From Armillaria gallica (Eukaryota; Basidiomycota; Agaricomycetes; Agaricales; Physalacriaceae): DNA of 64,000 nucleotides. Positions 23,199-36,479 of the stretch are shown here, piece by piece. The stretch spans positions 3,658,001-3,722,000 of the forward strand of contig JBANDB010000001.1 in assembly GCA_037576215.1 (NCBI GenBank), written 5' to 3'. The notes beneath the pieces were generated by a model, which was given only the letters and a program-made list of their open reading frames with translations, had not been told where the DNA came from and made no database searches. A program made the translations under genes and the position numbers. The first letter of the stretch is position 1. Every line of letters begins with the position of its first letter.

Positions 23199-23450
23199 CT
23201 GAGGGGGACAAATTATACTGGCCAATACGAACAAGGATGTTCTTTATACTGAATATGAGTAAGACATTTGTCAAATTATGACCATGTCGTGTAATATGAT
23301 GATGCCCAGAGATTACTTCCTTACCTATTACTTACCAATATAAATATTTTGCGATTGGTGATGTTGGTTATTATTAGCAAGCAGTGATCGGTACGTAAAC
23401 AGGATTAGGCTCGCTGGAACCTTCTTCGCCTCGTACAATACGTTCGCACA
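23199..23450. promoter_or_regulatory. Divergent promoter between SDR and TSC13
   Basis: Both start codons face outward from this 252-base AT-rich interval; no clear TATA box is assigned. Confidence 0.45.
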
Positions 23451-24736
23451 ATGGTGTCGGTGACCGTATCTGCTGTAGCCAACAGGCCTCCTCCGTTCGC
23501 TCGCAAAAGCCTTCCCTTAACCATCGATGTCTCTTCCGACACTACCGTGGCCGACGTCAAGGCCAAGGTTGCTCAGAAAATCCCTAAGGTCTGACGTGTA
23601 TATGTTGCATCTTATTTAGTATTGACAGAATGGCAGTTCTACGCGTCGAGGCAGAAGATAACCCTAAAGAACGAGAGAAAGGCTCTCGGGGATGAGGTAA
23701 AGCTGTCGGAAATTGGTTTGGGGAGCGGAGGCGACTTGGAGGTGAAGGACTTGGGTCCTCAACTCAGCTGGAGGCTGGTGTATATCATCGAATATGTGGG
23801 TGCTATATTTTCATTACTGCGACAGTCTCATCATCTGCATTAGCTTGGTCCTATGCTCATCCATCCTCTTTTCTACTTCTTCCCCCAATTGCTCTACGGT
23901 AAAGCGGTGGTTCACAGTGAACTGCAAAAGTATTGCCCATTTTTCTCGCAGCGCCTATTACGCTCAACACTTCCCAGATATATCTTCACCTTTGTCATGC
24001 TACACTATGCCAAGCGTGAGCTGGAGACCTTGTTGTGAGTTGGGCATCAGTATCTTGGACTAGCCTCATTGCGTTTGGTCAGCGTTCACCGGTTCTCCCA
24101 TGGCACTATGCCAGCCAGAAACATATTCAAAAAGTGTGTGATTGTCACTTTGAACGCTTTGGTACCTTGGTACTAATACGTTCCACATAGCTCATTCCAC
24201 TACCACATTCTCGGTGGTACGTACCCGTGTCCTGTGTCACCTATACAAGGTCTCAGAATTTCCTAGGCCTATTTATCGCTGTCGACGTATATCGGGGCAA
24301 ATACTCGGCAGACTCTGCGTTCATCAAAGGAAGCGTCATGGAAGATGAACGTTTCCTATGGACATGCAGTGGATTGTGGACCGTGCGTAATGCTTCTTGT
24401 CTTCTTTAAATTTTCTCACTTCACCGATAGTTCTTCGAACTATCCAACCTGTCAACGCACTTGACTCTTCGAAATCTGCGCCCCACAGGAACAAAGAAGC
24501 GGGGAATTCCCAAGGGCTACGGGTTTGGATTGGTGTCATGCCCGAACTATATGTTTGAAGTTTTAGGCTGGATTGTCGTTTGTGTTATGTCGAGGAGCTG
24601 GACAACATGTTTCTTTACTGTGGTAGGCGCTGGTCAGATGGCAATATGGGCCTTAGCCAAGCACAGAAACTACAGGAAGGAGTTCGGGAAGGAATATCCG
24701 AGAGGAAGGAAAGCGATGTTCCCGTTCATTCTGTAG
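23451..24736 (+). CDS. TSC13: Very-long-chain trans-2-enoyl-CoA reductase (Tsc13/TECR)
   Basis: The N-terminus MVSVTVSAVANRPPP starts a ubiquitin-like domain (DVKAKVAQKIPK, KITLKNERKALGDEV) found in TECR proteins. A membrane domain follows in short exons: GPQLSWRLVYIIEYVG, then VMLHYAKRELETLFVHRFSH, which holds the conserved HYxKRxLETxFVHRFS motif, then ARNIFKNSFHYH. The last exon has GTKKRGIPKGYGFGLVSCPN and YMFEVLGWIV, the steroid-5-alpha-reductase family core, ending with the basic KEYPRGRKAMFPFIL. The enzyme does the last reduction of each very-long-chain fatty acid elongation cycle in the ER. Eight or more introns are required, and no defect was noticed. Confidence 0.9.
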
Positions 24737-24933
24737 TCTTTGGACTACGCGTTACTTCCTTCGGACATATGTGCTTTGCTGGACGTGCTTTCGTACTACG
24801 TTACTCACATTTCTCTGGATGTACAAACATTAGCGGACAAGGACCTGATTCACTTGGCAATTAGATTGCACTCGTGTGATTGCTAGGATCGATGAATTGC
24901 ATGTGGAACAGCATGTGCTACTTATCGGGCAGC

Positions 24934-24940
24934 TATATAA
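24934..24940 (+). promoter_or_regulatory. TATA box of the following small gene
   Basis: TATATAA, 31-37 bases upstream of the ATG at 24971. Confidence 0.5.
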
Positions 24941-24970
24941 GAACATAACAGCACTTGTCCACGAAGCAGA

Positions 24971-25603
24971 ATGCTGCGCTCGCTCTTGTTCTGCGTACTC
25001 CTAAGCACCTGTATCGTGTACTACTTCACCCCCCAGATTCGCCAATCCATGTCTGCCCTCCTCTCTTCATCCTCCGACTTAACAGCCTGGCGCACACGTG
25101 CCGAGTCTTACCCTTCCCCTGACACATACTCCCCGATCCGTGCCAACCTCGCTCTTGTCGTCCTGCGCAACAGCCAGGTCGAGCATTTCGGCTTCACTCT
25201 CGCGGTATTCAAAGATAAAATCGCCATCGATGCCAACGGCAACGTCCTCGTTCTCTCAGAGGAGGATTATACCAGCATGATGGCTCTTGCCAACCAGGCG
25301 TTGGAGCTCCCTGACACGGGCTCCTTCAGGAATACATGGAGGATTGAGCATCCTGTGACTGAGAAGCCCATCGATCGGCTCTTGGTTGCGGTTGGCACTG
25401 ACATGAAGGAGGTCAGCGTGCAAGGCTATGACAAGGAGAAGAAGACTTTGAAGAATCCCGTTGGTGATATCACAGAGCTCCCATCCGTACTGGGTGATTT
25501 GATGGAAGCTGTTGTGAAGGGCAGAGAGGGTTACACTTTCCAAAGGAACCAAGTTGATCCAGAAAGCGTTCAGAAAGTGAAGTCTATTTTGGGCGAGGTA
25601 TAA
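24971..25603 (+). CDS. Single-exon 210-residue protein with N-terminal membrane anchor, unknown function
   Basis: One of the few intronless genes here. It begins MLRSLLFCVLLSTCIVYYFT, a signal peptide or anchor, and continues with a soluble domain of alternating strands and helices (ANLALVVLRNSQVEHFGFTL, DKIAIDANGNVLVLSEEDY). No catalytic motif is visible and I do not recognise the family. It has a good TATA box and ends 138 bases from the convergent histidine kinase gene, so it is likely a real expressed gene. Confidence 0.7.
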   Translation: MLRSLLFCVLLSTCIVYYFTPQIRQSMSALLSSSSDLTAWRTRAESYPSPDTYSPIRANLALVVLRNSQVEHFGFTLAVFKDKIAIDANGNVLVLSEEDYTSMMALANQALELPDTGSFRNTWRIEHPVTEKPIDRLLVAVGTDMKEVSVQGYDKEKKTLKNPVGDITELPSVLGDLMEAVVKGREGYTFQRNQVDPESVQKVKSILGEV

Positions 25604-25741
25604 TATTAATGGTAATGAATGTTGTGTTATGGTATCATGTGAAGGAAAACATAGCGATAACGGTACAGAATTATACATGCACACAGCAAAATCACAAACA
25701 ATATCTCGTATTCTTTAAATCGGGTATTCGGCACACCTTCC

Positions 25742-28700
25742 TCAGATCGAGGCAGGCGCTCGCCGTAGCAAATTACGAGAGGGATTCTTTTCAGACGCAA
25801 GTTTATGTATTGCGTTGAGTAAATCTCCTCGACGAAGTGGTTCTGTCAAGCCGTGATTAGTATCGACTGAGTACGGCTGAGATAGAACTTACTCGTAATA
25901 TGGTCGTCCATGCCTGCCTGCAGGCATCGTTCGCGGTCACCAATCACTGCATAGGCATAAGTATCAGCACAATGGAGAACGCACTGCTACTCACTAGCGT
26001 GCGCTGTCAGTGCTATAATCGGTATCCGCGACAGTCCGGTGAGTATCTCGTACGAGCGAATAATCTCTGTCGCCTCCATTCCGCCCATAAACGGCATTGA
26101 CACATCCATCTGCTCTCTATCAGTAAGCAAAAAGGTTATCAGAATGCATACTCACTAGTATTATATCGAACGGCTTGTTCTGAAGCACGCTGTTCTTGTA
26201 CAACTCGACTGCCTGGTTTCCATTCTCCGCAATCGCAACGGAGTGCCCGTATTTCTCCAATATCTTCACCGCAAGCTTCTGGTTTACTAAATTGTCTTCC
26301 GCGAGTAGGATATCGTATCGCAGATCACTCTGTACAGTCACAGGGTTCACTGTATTGGACTCTAGGGCAGCTATTAATGCAAATGAGAGGTCCTGGGGCG
26401 TTACTGGTGTTGTCAGCTGCGCCGTAATGCTATTGTCTAAACACCATTTCACTGCCGGGGGATCAGTGACGCACGCAACATCGGAGCAAGTCGAGCATAC
26501 GGTTTAACCGAGACACAGAAGGTGCAAGCAACACAATAGGCACATATCTGAAGTGGTCCAGCTCGCGGATATTCTCAGTCTGAAGAAACTGTTAGCCATG
26601 GTCTTGAGGGAAAACGCCAATACATACGACGGTAAGGGAATCCACGACAACCGTATCAATATGTGGACATTGTGACTCGTTGGCAACCTCTGTCACTGAA
26701 TGTACGCATGGGGTTTCAGGCCAAGTTGCGCTATTCGATCCACCACTCCGGTCTTGTCGCCCAGAGTGTCAACAAACAATATTGTCCTGTTCGTGAACGG
26801 CGTCATCTTTGCCATGATGTTTTCAATTGACACATGACTTATCCGAGAGCTGATCGTGAAGAAGAACTTGCTCCCTCTGTTTACCTCGCTCTCGACCCAC
26901 ATATTACCATGCATCAGTGACACCAGGCGTTTCGATATTGATAATCCAAGTCCCGTCCCGCCGTATTCCTGCGTAGGAAGTATTAGTCAGGAAGTATAAT
27001 AAGAGAGACGAGCATACCCTGGTGGTAGATCCATCTGCCTGACAGAACGTGTCAAAGATCATGTTCAGTTTGGCCCTGGGAATACCAATCCCAGTGTCGG
27101 TGACACAAAACTCGAGTGTCACATTCTGGTCGTCCAACGCCACCAGTCGCGCGCTCAGTGCAACAAGTCCTTTGCGTGATATTTTCGGAGGTGTAAATTT
27201 GATCGCATTACCAACAAGGTTTGTTATCACTTGCCGCAACCGTAGTGAATCACCAATGAGATGATCGGGGATGTCAGGCGCAATATCGAAAGTTAGGTCC
27301 AGGTTGTTCTGCGACGCGCGTGCGACTAACGTCTTGAGCATACCGAAAACTGTGTGGCGTAGGGAGAATGAAACGGCTTCCATAGTCATCCGTCCAGCCT
27401 CGACTATCAAGCATCAGCATCAGCCTCATGTACATCGGCAGGAAGAAAGAATTTTACTCTTCGAGATGTCCAGAATATCATCAATGATCAGTAGTAGTGA
27501 TCGCGCAAGACTGTGGACGAGGAGGAGACTCTCCCTCTGCGATCGGTTGAGATCACTATCCAAAGTCAGCTCGGTCATTCCGATGATACCGTTCATGGGC
27601 GTTCTACACATCTTCTTTCAGCACAAAAAATGTTTAGCGGAAAAGAGATCTCTTACCGGATCTCATGCGACATATTTGCCAAGAATTCACTTTTGCTTCT
27701 ATTGGCCAACTCGGCTGCCTCCCTCGCGGCAGTATTCTTTTGAATGCTATCTCGCAAATTGAACACCATGCTGTTAATGTGCGACTTCAATGAGTCCATT
27801 TCACCGCTTGCTTCAACAGTGATAAACCGAGTGAAATCGCCATCCATTGCAGCAGCTGAGATCTGGGCAAATCCACGGACTTGGGTTGTCAAATTTCCTG
27901 CCATGGCATTCACGGAAAGCCTTAGGTGAACTCGCTTGAGAAACGGCGCTTGAGCTGAGGAAAATACATACGTTATCTCTTGCCAGATGCCTTGGACGTT
28001 TCCTACATCTGCGACACCACCCAGCTTACCCTCCGTCCCCACTTCCCGAGCGACCTTCTTGACCTCGACGGCAAAAATATCCAGTTGGTCGATCATTTTA
28101 TTGATCGTCTCGACCAACTCTAACATCTCTCCCGAAACGGACAGCCCAACAATCTTTTTCGTCAGATCACCATGCGCCACAGCCGACTACAAATGAATAA
28201 AATATAAATGCGGGGCCGAGAAAGTATTCGAAATGAGGGCTTACTGTAGCAATCGCAATAGCTCGCACTTGATTTGTCAGCTGCAGAGCGATGAATGAGA
28301 TCCGAGAGACGAAGACATAAAGCACATACGTTACTAGCCATGATATTGACATTATCCGTCAAAGCTTTCCATGTTCCCGCAACATTCTTGACTTGAGCTT
28401 GACCACCCAGCCTGCCTTCGGTACCCACCTCCCTGGCTACTCTGGTAACCTGATAAAAATACAACGTTCATAGATGACAAATCGATGATTGATGAAAAGA
28501 CGCACCTCATCCGCAAAGACACTTAATGATGATGTCATTTGATTCACGGTTTCCTTCAGCTCTAAAAATTCTCCTTTTACATCAATCTCCACGCGCTTCG
28601 ATAGGTCGCCACCAGCCACAGCTTTGGTAACTGCAGCGATCGACCGTACCTGGTTCGTGAGATTCATCGCCATCAGGTTTACATTATCTGTCAAAGCCTG

Positions 28701-30509
28701 TAAGTATCCAAGATGAGTTGTCGTGTTTTGAGTGCATAATTTGGTGAACGCATACCTTCCAAGTTCCAACAACATTGGGAACATCAGCCTGGCCACCCAA
28801 TTTGCCCTCCGTGCCGACTTCCAAACTAACACGCGTGACTTCGCTCGCGAAGACGCTGAGGGCCTCCACCATTCTATTAACCGTGATTTTGAGATCTAAC
28901 ATTTCACCTTGGGCGTTAACATCAACGAGCTGAGTCAAATTTCCCATAGCCACGGCTTTTGTGACCTTGGATATTGACCGAACTTGGTCAGTTAAATTCG
29001 TCGCCATCTTGTTCACGTTCTTCGTCAAGTCCGCCCACGTTCCCTTGACACCTTCAACCGTTGCTTGGCCACCCAGTATGCCCTGCGTTCCAACTTCCAA
29101 CGCGACACGAGTGACTTCGCCAGCGAAGGCATTCAAGTCGTCCACCATGGAATTGACAGTCCTCTTCAACTGTTGCATTTCACCCTCGACCTCGATCTCG
29201 ACCTTCCTCGTCAAGTCGCCCTCAGCAACGGCAGTCGTGACTGAAGCGATCGACCGCACTTGATCCGTTAGCGATGAACACATGCGGTTGACATTCCTCA
29301 CTAGCTCGAACCACACCCCCTCTACGTCCGGAACATTAGCCTGTCCACCGAGCTTGCCCTGACTTCCGACTTCTAGCGTGACCCTCGTGACCTCGGCAGC
29401 TAACGCACGCAGTCGAACGACCATTCCATTCACAGTATTCTTTAGATCCAGAATCTCGCCCCTCGCGTCGACCTCGATCTGTTTAGAAAGATCTCCAACG
29501 GCGACGGCTTTAGTGACTTGAGCAATAGACCGGACTTGACTGGTAAGGTTACCCGCGAGGACATTAACGACGTCCGTAAGTTCCTGCCAAGTGCCTTCGA
29601 CCCCTGGGACGAAAGCTTGGCCACCAAGTTTCCTAGGCGCAAATTAGTAAGTAGATTGAGTAAAGAAGATCGATACACACCCTTCCGTTCCGACTTCTTG
29701 AGAAACACGAGTAACTTCCTTGGCAAATTGACCAAGTTTTTCAACCTAACGAGGATGACGAGAGAATGAGACGGGTAAGCAAACAGAAAACAAAGACGCA
29801 CCATGGTGTTGATAGCGTCCTTAAGTTTTACCATGACTTCTCCTCGAACGTCTACGGTAATTTTCTGACTGAGATCACCATTGGCGACGGCATTGCAGAC
29901 GCGGGCGACATCCTGAACTTGATCTTTGAGGAGCTTCAGCTCTTCTACCGCGCTCATCCCGCTTACTCTAGCCGCGATATCTAAAGGACCTCCGATTGCG
30001 ACGACGGAAGGTGAGCCAGAGGAGATAGGTGTTGAAAAAGAGGATATCTTGTGGATCGTGCGGGGATCAGTGGCCCGGGTACCACATCTCGGACACAATA
30101 CGTACTCCGGAGAAGAAGTAGGGGAAGCAGAGGAGGTAGTAGCTCCTTCGACAGGGACACCCAAAAAGTTTTCGCCAAAAAACGAAGAGGACTCGTGTGA
30201 AGTCCGGAGATCATTGAGGTTGATAGATGTCGGGCCTAAGCTGCGCGCCTTGGATGGAAATTCGGCATCTGTTTCCTGAACAGTTGTCGATGGCCTAGAA
30301 TCCGGTCTGTGTTCCTGCTTGTTGACACGATGTGCAACACTCTCTGCAGCATACATGCGCGCTGAAAATTGTGCTAATGAGCGTAGAATAGAATCGGTCT
30401 GCCAGTCAGTGGGTCCATTGTATTTAGGAAGTGGAGCGGTGGATGGACCGAGAGAATAGACGGAGAGGAGGGCAATGAGGTGGGATCGAAAAGGATCTGG
30501 GGTCGCCAT
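25742..30509 (-). CDS. NIK1: Group III hybrid histidine kinase with seven HAMP repeats (Nik1/Os-1 type)
   Basis: The start at 30507-30509 ([11 protein letters not shown]) is used because the longer frame has no ATG. After a ~200-residue N-terminus come seven HAMP cores, each with a GDL/GNL/GDF motif: [86 protein letters not shown] and [15 protein letters not shown]. The H-box is [21 protein letters not shown]-box [12 protein letters not shown] and G-box [12 protein letters not shown] follow. The C-terminal receiver has [14 protein letters not shown] and the phospho-Asp in [13 protein letters not shown]. Such soluble kinases sense osmotic stress, signal to the Hog1 pathway, and are the target of phenylpyrrole and dicarboximide fungicides. 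Introns interrupt many HAMP units. The predicted stop is 25742-25744. Confidence 0.92.
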
Positions 30510-33500
30510 CGTCGAGCACGTCGACGAGCACTGAGGCAAGGCGGTTACGGAGAGATAATGGTGGTTGAAGGGAGAGCCGTCTGCATTTATCCATGATGCA
30601 GATCACGCGGCACACCCAAATGAACGTCATATTTTCTTATGGCTCTTCCTTTTACGTTATGCTTCTTTCTTGTATCTCCAACAATTTTTTCATTTACACA
30701 AGTCAGGCCCGTCGTACAAAGGACGGCCTATCCTCCAGATTCTTTCGTTCTGCAAGGCGACGACTCTTATACATATAACTGCTAAATGCAAATGCAAATA
30801 CGAATGAAAATCTCTTCTTCGGTCATCATGACGAACCGTCCCTGAATAACGTAACATTGCGTTGGAACTCGGATGAATCTTGAAAAATATTCTCATCTAT
30901 TTATTACCCCTTTGCAGAATTAGAATGGGAGTCGAGACGGCTAGTTGTCATGATCGGACTCAGAAAACAAACGGCAGAACATTGGAGAAACGCCTGCCGC
31001 CGAGAAGATGACTTGTGAACGTTGTTATCATTTGAGATCAGGGTGCCAGGGATACCAGACAGGACAAGGCGCAGCTGAGATCGCAGAGTTTGGATACCGA
31101 GCCCAGCATTAAGGGATAAATACGTATCGATAACAATAAGTACAATCGGGACAAATCAGTCACAGAACAAATGTCCGCAGGACGTATACTGTAACATCTA
31201 CTCCCAGGTTCGGCGGGGGAAGTTGCTGGTGGCGTTTTTCCCTCTCCTTTGGGTCTTCCTTACCCTGAGGAAATTGGTCCACCTCCACGGATCATAGCCG
31301 GGGTGTATTCATGAATAATAAAAGGCCTAGCTAGGAGATGGGTGCACAAGGAAAGAGGTCTCAGGTGAATCACCGAGCATGATCAAATGTGATGGCAAGT
31401 CTTCCCGTACAAAAGTAAAGGCAATACGGCTGGCTGTTGGGTATCAGAAGGGCGATGAGAGGAGAAACTCCGGAAGTTGGGACGGCGGTCTGTAAAGCAG
31501 GCGGACACGGGGAGGCGGGACAATTGCATGGGATTCGCTATTCGGGCAATTCAATTGGATGGTAAGTTGGGCCGCAGGAACAGGTAACCCAAAAAGCCGG
31601 CAAGGCAATCAAGGAAGTCAATAAAATCCCCCGTTTGCCTTGAGAAGCTTAACCTTAGCTTCAAGCTTCAGGGATCCACGTTAAAAATGGGAGTGGAGGA
31701 AGACCTGGACTAGGATAGAATCGACGTAATAAGCGGCCCGGAATCCGCCGGACCAACAAGCGCCCTTGGATTTGTGACTGGTTTGTCGAATCTCTATCTT
31801 CACATCCATCCAACCACTTTGCTCCACTTTCTGCTGCGGCGCGGTTTCGTTAAGCTCGACCGTATGCATACTTTGGCTCCATGGCTATGAGGAGTCTTTG
31901 GAGCTCTGGAAGATTTGATACATTAACTTGGACTTTATCTTCGATCTTGTCTAAACTTTGCTCTTTATCGAGTTGCACGATGTAACTACCTTGTCTGGCT
32001 AGACTTTGAGAATAAGCTCCCGAGCAGCTCAGGACGATGATGGTTGTGGAGTCACGATAACGTTCCAAGTCTCCTTGAGATCTCTTAAAAGCCATTCATA
32101 TTCTTCTGTACATCAGATGATATGCCCAGACTCTAAAACATCAAGCACTTCTCTTCCACTATGCCTTAACCATCCGACATAGGTAGGTTGCAGTTTACCA
32201 ATACTACTACCATCTTTCTGAGCGCTGAAACCTTAAATCCAGCGGCGATGGGTTTACAATAGTGAACGGTGTCAGTGCTTAAAAAGTCTATTCCATCCAG
32301 TAAAGGAGATGGTAGGGAAGTACGGAAAGGTTCATATGCGGGTAAGTGTGGCGTTATGTGCTTTTGAGTCATCTAACAATCCTGTCCCAGGAATCGCTAC
32401 GTATCTGGACTACTCTCTGGTACTTTGAAGTAACTCTACTGGTAGACTCATTATCTTCGAGTCTCTCGCAGTCCTTCTGCAATCCTTCTACAAGTTCTCT
32501 GTCTGACTATGTATACCGAACTCACCGCGGGATACACATGCTATGGCGCCACCAAAGCCTCAATTATATATATCGCAAGGAAGATCCCATTCTGAGAACA
32601 GCAAACATGACCATTATGGTTAGAACACCAATCATCTGTTCCGCCGGAGCATTGTGCCCGCTGACGTCAAAACCAGATATGCGTAAATCCCTGTCGTTGG
32701 CATCATCAGTTCGTCACTTATCAGGCGAACCGCGAGATGGACATCCATCCAAGGTGTGATAGCCATGGATGCGGCACTGAGGCTGATTGACACAGATGGA
32801 GGGAGCAAGATTTCGTGGTAACGATACGTGCGCGCTTGTACACAACAATAGTCAAGGAAATGCAGGTTCGTCTCAACCCACATGTTCAATGCAGAGAGGA
32901 TTTGTCATTCTGATGGAATATCGTTGGGCGCGCACCAAGCTGTTCTGAATCCAGGCGCTTTTCAAGTCTGCTCTGGTAACTGGTTAGTTACTAATCATCA
33001 ACGCTTATTATACTCAACTCCGTGTCGGAAACTGTCGGCGCCCTTGGAGATGATCGTGGTGAATGAGACTAAGAATTAATAATCGTATCTGCAGCGTTAC
33101 TACGAAACCGGATCATTTGGGGTTGTACGTCTTTTATGGTCCCAACAAGGACTCGGCCTCCGTGAGTGCGTTATACAAAGTACTAAATCTGAAGCCTGAG
33201 AAAGATAGAGAAACAGAGGCGCCTGACGGGATTCTCGAAACTCCGTGTTCACAAGAATATCAAACAGGCCTAGTCAACTGAAGGGCAGTAGGGAAGTAAG
33301 GATTCCAGTCAGACAGTGAGCCCTGCAGGAGTCAGAACTCGAGCTTAGGCACAGCCTGTTCCCCTTCCTCAGAGTAATTGTGAATTGTCGTGTGGCGAGG
33401 TTGTCCGATAATATCACACTAGTCTTTTGATAGAACCAATCGGTCGTGATGAGCGTTTATACACTGTCTGGGTGATTTTCTCATCATCCCTGAATATCTT

Positions 33501-33853
33501 ACCCGGCGCTTTATTCTCCGGTAGGCTTCTTACCCTACCGGAGTATGAAGACAGAACCAGATTCTGCGGTGAGGGAGATTTCGAGTATGTGAACACAAAG
33601 GCAGTGAGATGTAGATCCGACGCTACATACATGTCAGCGTGGTACTTCCGACAGTATATCCGTGCCGCTGATTAACCTGGTTACTCGCACGAAGATCGAC
33701 CCTCCGCCGATCTCCCAAAGCCGGAAGTATTTCTCCACGCTAGAGCAACTCCCGCTCATCGAAGGTCTCAATGTTCCTTAATGAATGGCGATGGGATACA
33801 TGTTAGCCCCCGCCCGAGCCCGTCGGGTAATTTCATTGATATGTTATGGTGTT
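30510..33853. other. Gene-poor 3.3-kb stretch; possible unresolved or decayed minus-strand gene at 31.7-32.9 kb
   Basis: The first ~400 bases should hold the histidine kinase promoter. Between 31,700 and 32,900 the minus strand has several short open stretches (for instance 31850-32095 and 32632-32889) with normal composition, but I could not link them into one model with convincing splice sites or recognise a family. They may be a multi-exon gene I failed to resolve or a pseudogene. 30,900-31,650 shows nothing identifiable. Confidence 0.3.
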
Positions 33854-34300
33854 TCAGACATTAGGCAGAGGGTATGCTGTTGAATATCTCCTTCGAGCTA
33901 GAAGGCCGTTCAGGGAAGGTATCGACATCCCCTCGGACAGAAGGCACAAGCTCGCTCCTAGCTCTGTCCTCGAAAGTTCTGCAGCAGGATGTAATCCTTG
34001 AGGTCTGGCTGTTGGAGGACGAAGCGAGAAACCTGCATCGGGCGCATCAAGTATGGACCGAAAGCCTTGTGCCGACTTTTCGTGTTTCGTGTTTTGATTT
34101 TGAATTGCAGAGTACTTCCGGACGAAGGTGGCGCGTGTCGACGAACAATGTAAATGCCAAAAATGAGTTGTCGAGGTTGGTTGATCTATGTACGAAAAGG
34201 GTATGAGTATGTATGTATGTATCAAGCATAAAATTAGTTGTAATGGGCTATTGGGGAGCAAGTTAGGCACGGGCCAGGAAATAATGAAGAAAACACACCT
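33854..34300. other. Short frames of uncertain status beside the low-complexity gene
   Basis: A plus-strand frame (33874-34206) and an opposing one (33854-34270, whose first codon is not ATG) overlap. Neither has motifs. Probably the 3' untranslated region and spacer of the next gene. Confidence 0.3.
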
Positions 34301-35625
34301 CTAATCAGCAAATATTCTCAAGCCAAACGCGCCCTTCTTATCCTTGTCCTTCTTGCGTTCTCTGGGACGCCCTCTGGTTGTGTCCTCCTCTTCCCAGATG
34401 AACTGGGGTGGTGATGATATATCCATGTCCACATAATGCAAGACACTCTCTGCAGAACGTGCTCTGCCGCGGGTCTGGGTGGAGGAAGTGAAAGAATGAG
34501 CAGAACCATGACCGATTTCTGACTGCCTGCCTCGTCGTGGCTGATCGTCAACGTCCCAGTCGTCAAAGGGATCAACGGGGGAAGGATTGTCGGAAAAGAC
34601 AAGTGGTTCCAAGATTGTGCTGCGGGCTGCGTTCCTGCGTCTGTTGCTGGGAATTAGATAGTCGTCATCGTCGTCATCATCATCGTAGAGACCCTCAATA
34701 GAGTTGCGACGGGCGTATTGGATGGGGGAAGGAGAGCGACTGCGTTCAAAGCCGTCGTCGACGTAAGAGCGGTAGAGGTCGTTCTCGGTGGAAGAGGTAG
34801 AAGAGCTGTCGGACGGAAGATCGTCAGCTGCGCCGTACTCGTAGATAATATCTGGGGTAGGTTTTGGGGGTAGAGGGGGCGGGGCGTCGGTGGTGTTGGG
34901 CAATGGAGGGGGCGGGATTGGGGGGAGAGCATGGGGATAGGGCCTGTAGGAGGAAGGCGGCTTTCGTGAGATAGAGCGGGTGTAAGGAGACAAACCCTGT
35001 AGAGGATGCGGCTCGTTTTCTGAGAGCGACTCCATCTGGTCAACCGCACGCGCCTTTCCCTTGCCTTTGCTCTTTGTACTTCGAGCCGACATCAGCTCTC
35101 CATGTCGTTTCTGTACGTTCAGAGGGGCGACGCCGACCTCTGCTTGCCGGCGACTGGGAACGACGACCCATGAGCCCACTTTGGCATCAAACGCAAGTTC
35201 TGCCTGGCTCGTGGGGCACTGCTGCTTTCTGAGCGGGATCGCTTTGTGCGCATACCACGGGGTGCGACACGCGTCCTAGTGGGCGTAGTAGGTGTCACTG
35301 GGGGCAGTTTAATCGTGGGCAACGGTGGCGGCGGAGGAAGAGGACGGAGGACGGGCGAAAAAGCGGAGGAAGCAGCGGTCGTCGGGGTCGAGGCTGCTGA
35401 GCTGAATATGCTCGCCGTCGTCGTGATTGCCGTCTGTGGTGGGGGCGGGGCCGGTAGTGGACGAACCTTGGGAACGGTGGGGACGACGGTGGGATGGCCA
35501 ATGTCGAGGCGAAGGGCGGGGCGTTGTGATTGGCTACGACGGAGGCGCCAGCTGTCGTCGTGCATTCTTGTTTGATTCGGATTTGCTAGGAGGTCTTTGA
35601 GATTTGCTTGTGAGGAGACGAGCAT
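34301..35625 (-). CDS. Proline/serine-rich low-complexity protein, function unknown
   Basis: Start MLVSSQANLKDLLANPNQTR. The first frame (to 35119) is rich in Pro and Thr (KVRPLPAPPPPQ, VLRPLPPPPPLP). The second frame (from about 35179 down) continues the same style: RKPPSSYRPYPHALPP, eight consecutive Asp in GLYDDDDDDDDYL, RGRPRERKKDKDKKG, ending FGLRIFAD. The two frames overlap by 60 bases in different phases; a ~55-base intron across 35,115-35,172 (donor after TGG, acceptor at gtacag) would join them. The PPPP runs suggest SH3/WW or profilin partners and the protein is largely disordered. It may be a cytoskeletal or signalling adaptor; that is only inference. Confidence 0.6.
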
Positions 35626-36479
35626 GGTAGCCAGTCAAGGTCAAGCTGCTCCTCGCCGCCATATGCACATCCGACACTCCCATCATTTTCCACCAAAAAC
35701 GGTATCCCCTTCCGCCGGCCGCAATTTCAGCCACAATCTGATTATTCGCAATTATTTCGCTCCATTTGACACATCACACTCAACGTCGACCACCGACCAC
35801 CACCCTTCCAGGGCTCTTGCCTCTAACCCTCTACCACCACTGCTGCTGCTATTCGTTATCTTTTGAAACACAAAACTGCGCTTATCAATCTCACTCCTTG
35901 TCACTCCGCAATCCTCTATTTTTTTATTCGTCCCTTTGCCGCCCGTCGATAGCCTCTCGAGCTTCTATCCTCTCGTAAATCAGGAATGATAGGAACCATC
36001 GCCGGCTCTCCATTTCCTCATGGCAATCACATAAGCGCTGCCCGTATCTTTCCTTAACGCTTACAACTAACCGCGCTCCGCTTTCGTGACCAATATCTCG
36101 CTAGTCCTCATCGACATTGTAACAGTATCGTCCGAGTTTCGGAAGAACTCTCCAAAACTCGGGGTGCGAAACGTGTACATGACGTGGCGACGACGCCACT
36201 GCAGGTTAACACGGTGCGGAAGAGTGAAACGAATCCGCACCGGGCTTCCAAGCGACGCAACTGATTCTAGACCTCAACGTTCTATAGCTCAGTCTCGGCG
36301 CTCGATCCATCCGATGCTCAACTTTGCCGCGCCGAGTTCCGATTAGACCTTGAGCTTCCCGTGTCACTGACTAAGCAAGCGAGAAGGACTGGAACTTGCC
36401 TTTGCTCCTCTCGTTTGCAGCTAGCGCCTTGCTACTAGGACCCGTCGCAGTGCCGGCGGCTTTGCTTGTGAACTGCGTA
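35626..36479. other. Promoter region and spacer at the edge of the gene-rich part
   Basis: Starts with the pyrimidine-rich leader of the gene to the left. No gene is supported. Base composition shifts from CpG-containing and GC-balanced to AT-rich, CpG-poor DNA at about 36,475, marking the start of the transposon cluster. Confidence 0.45.

Noticed and set aside
35246..35575. Plus-strand Gly/Val-rich ORF
   Set aside because: Shadow of the proline-rich coding strand of the low-complexity gene.
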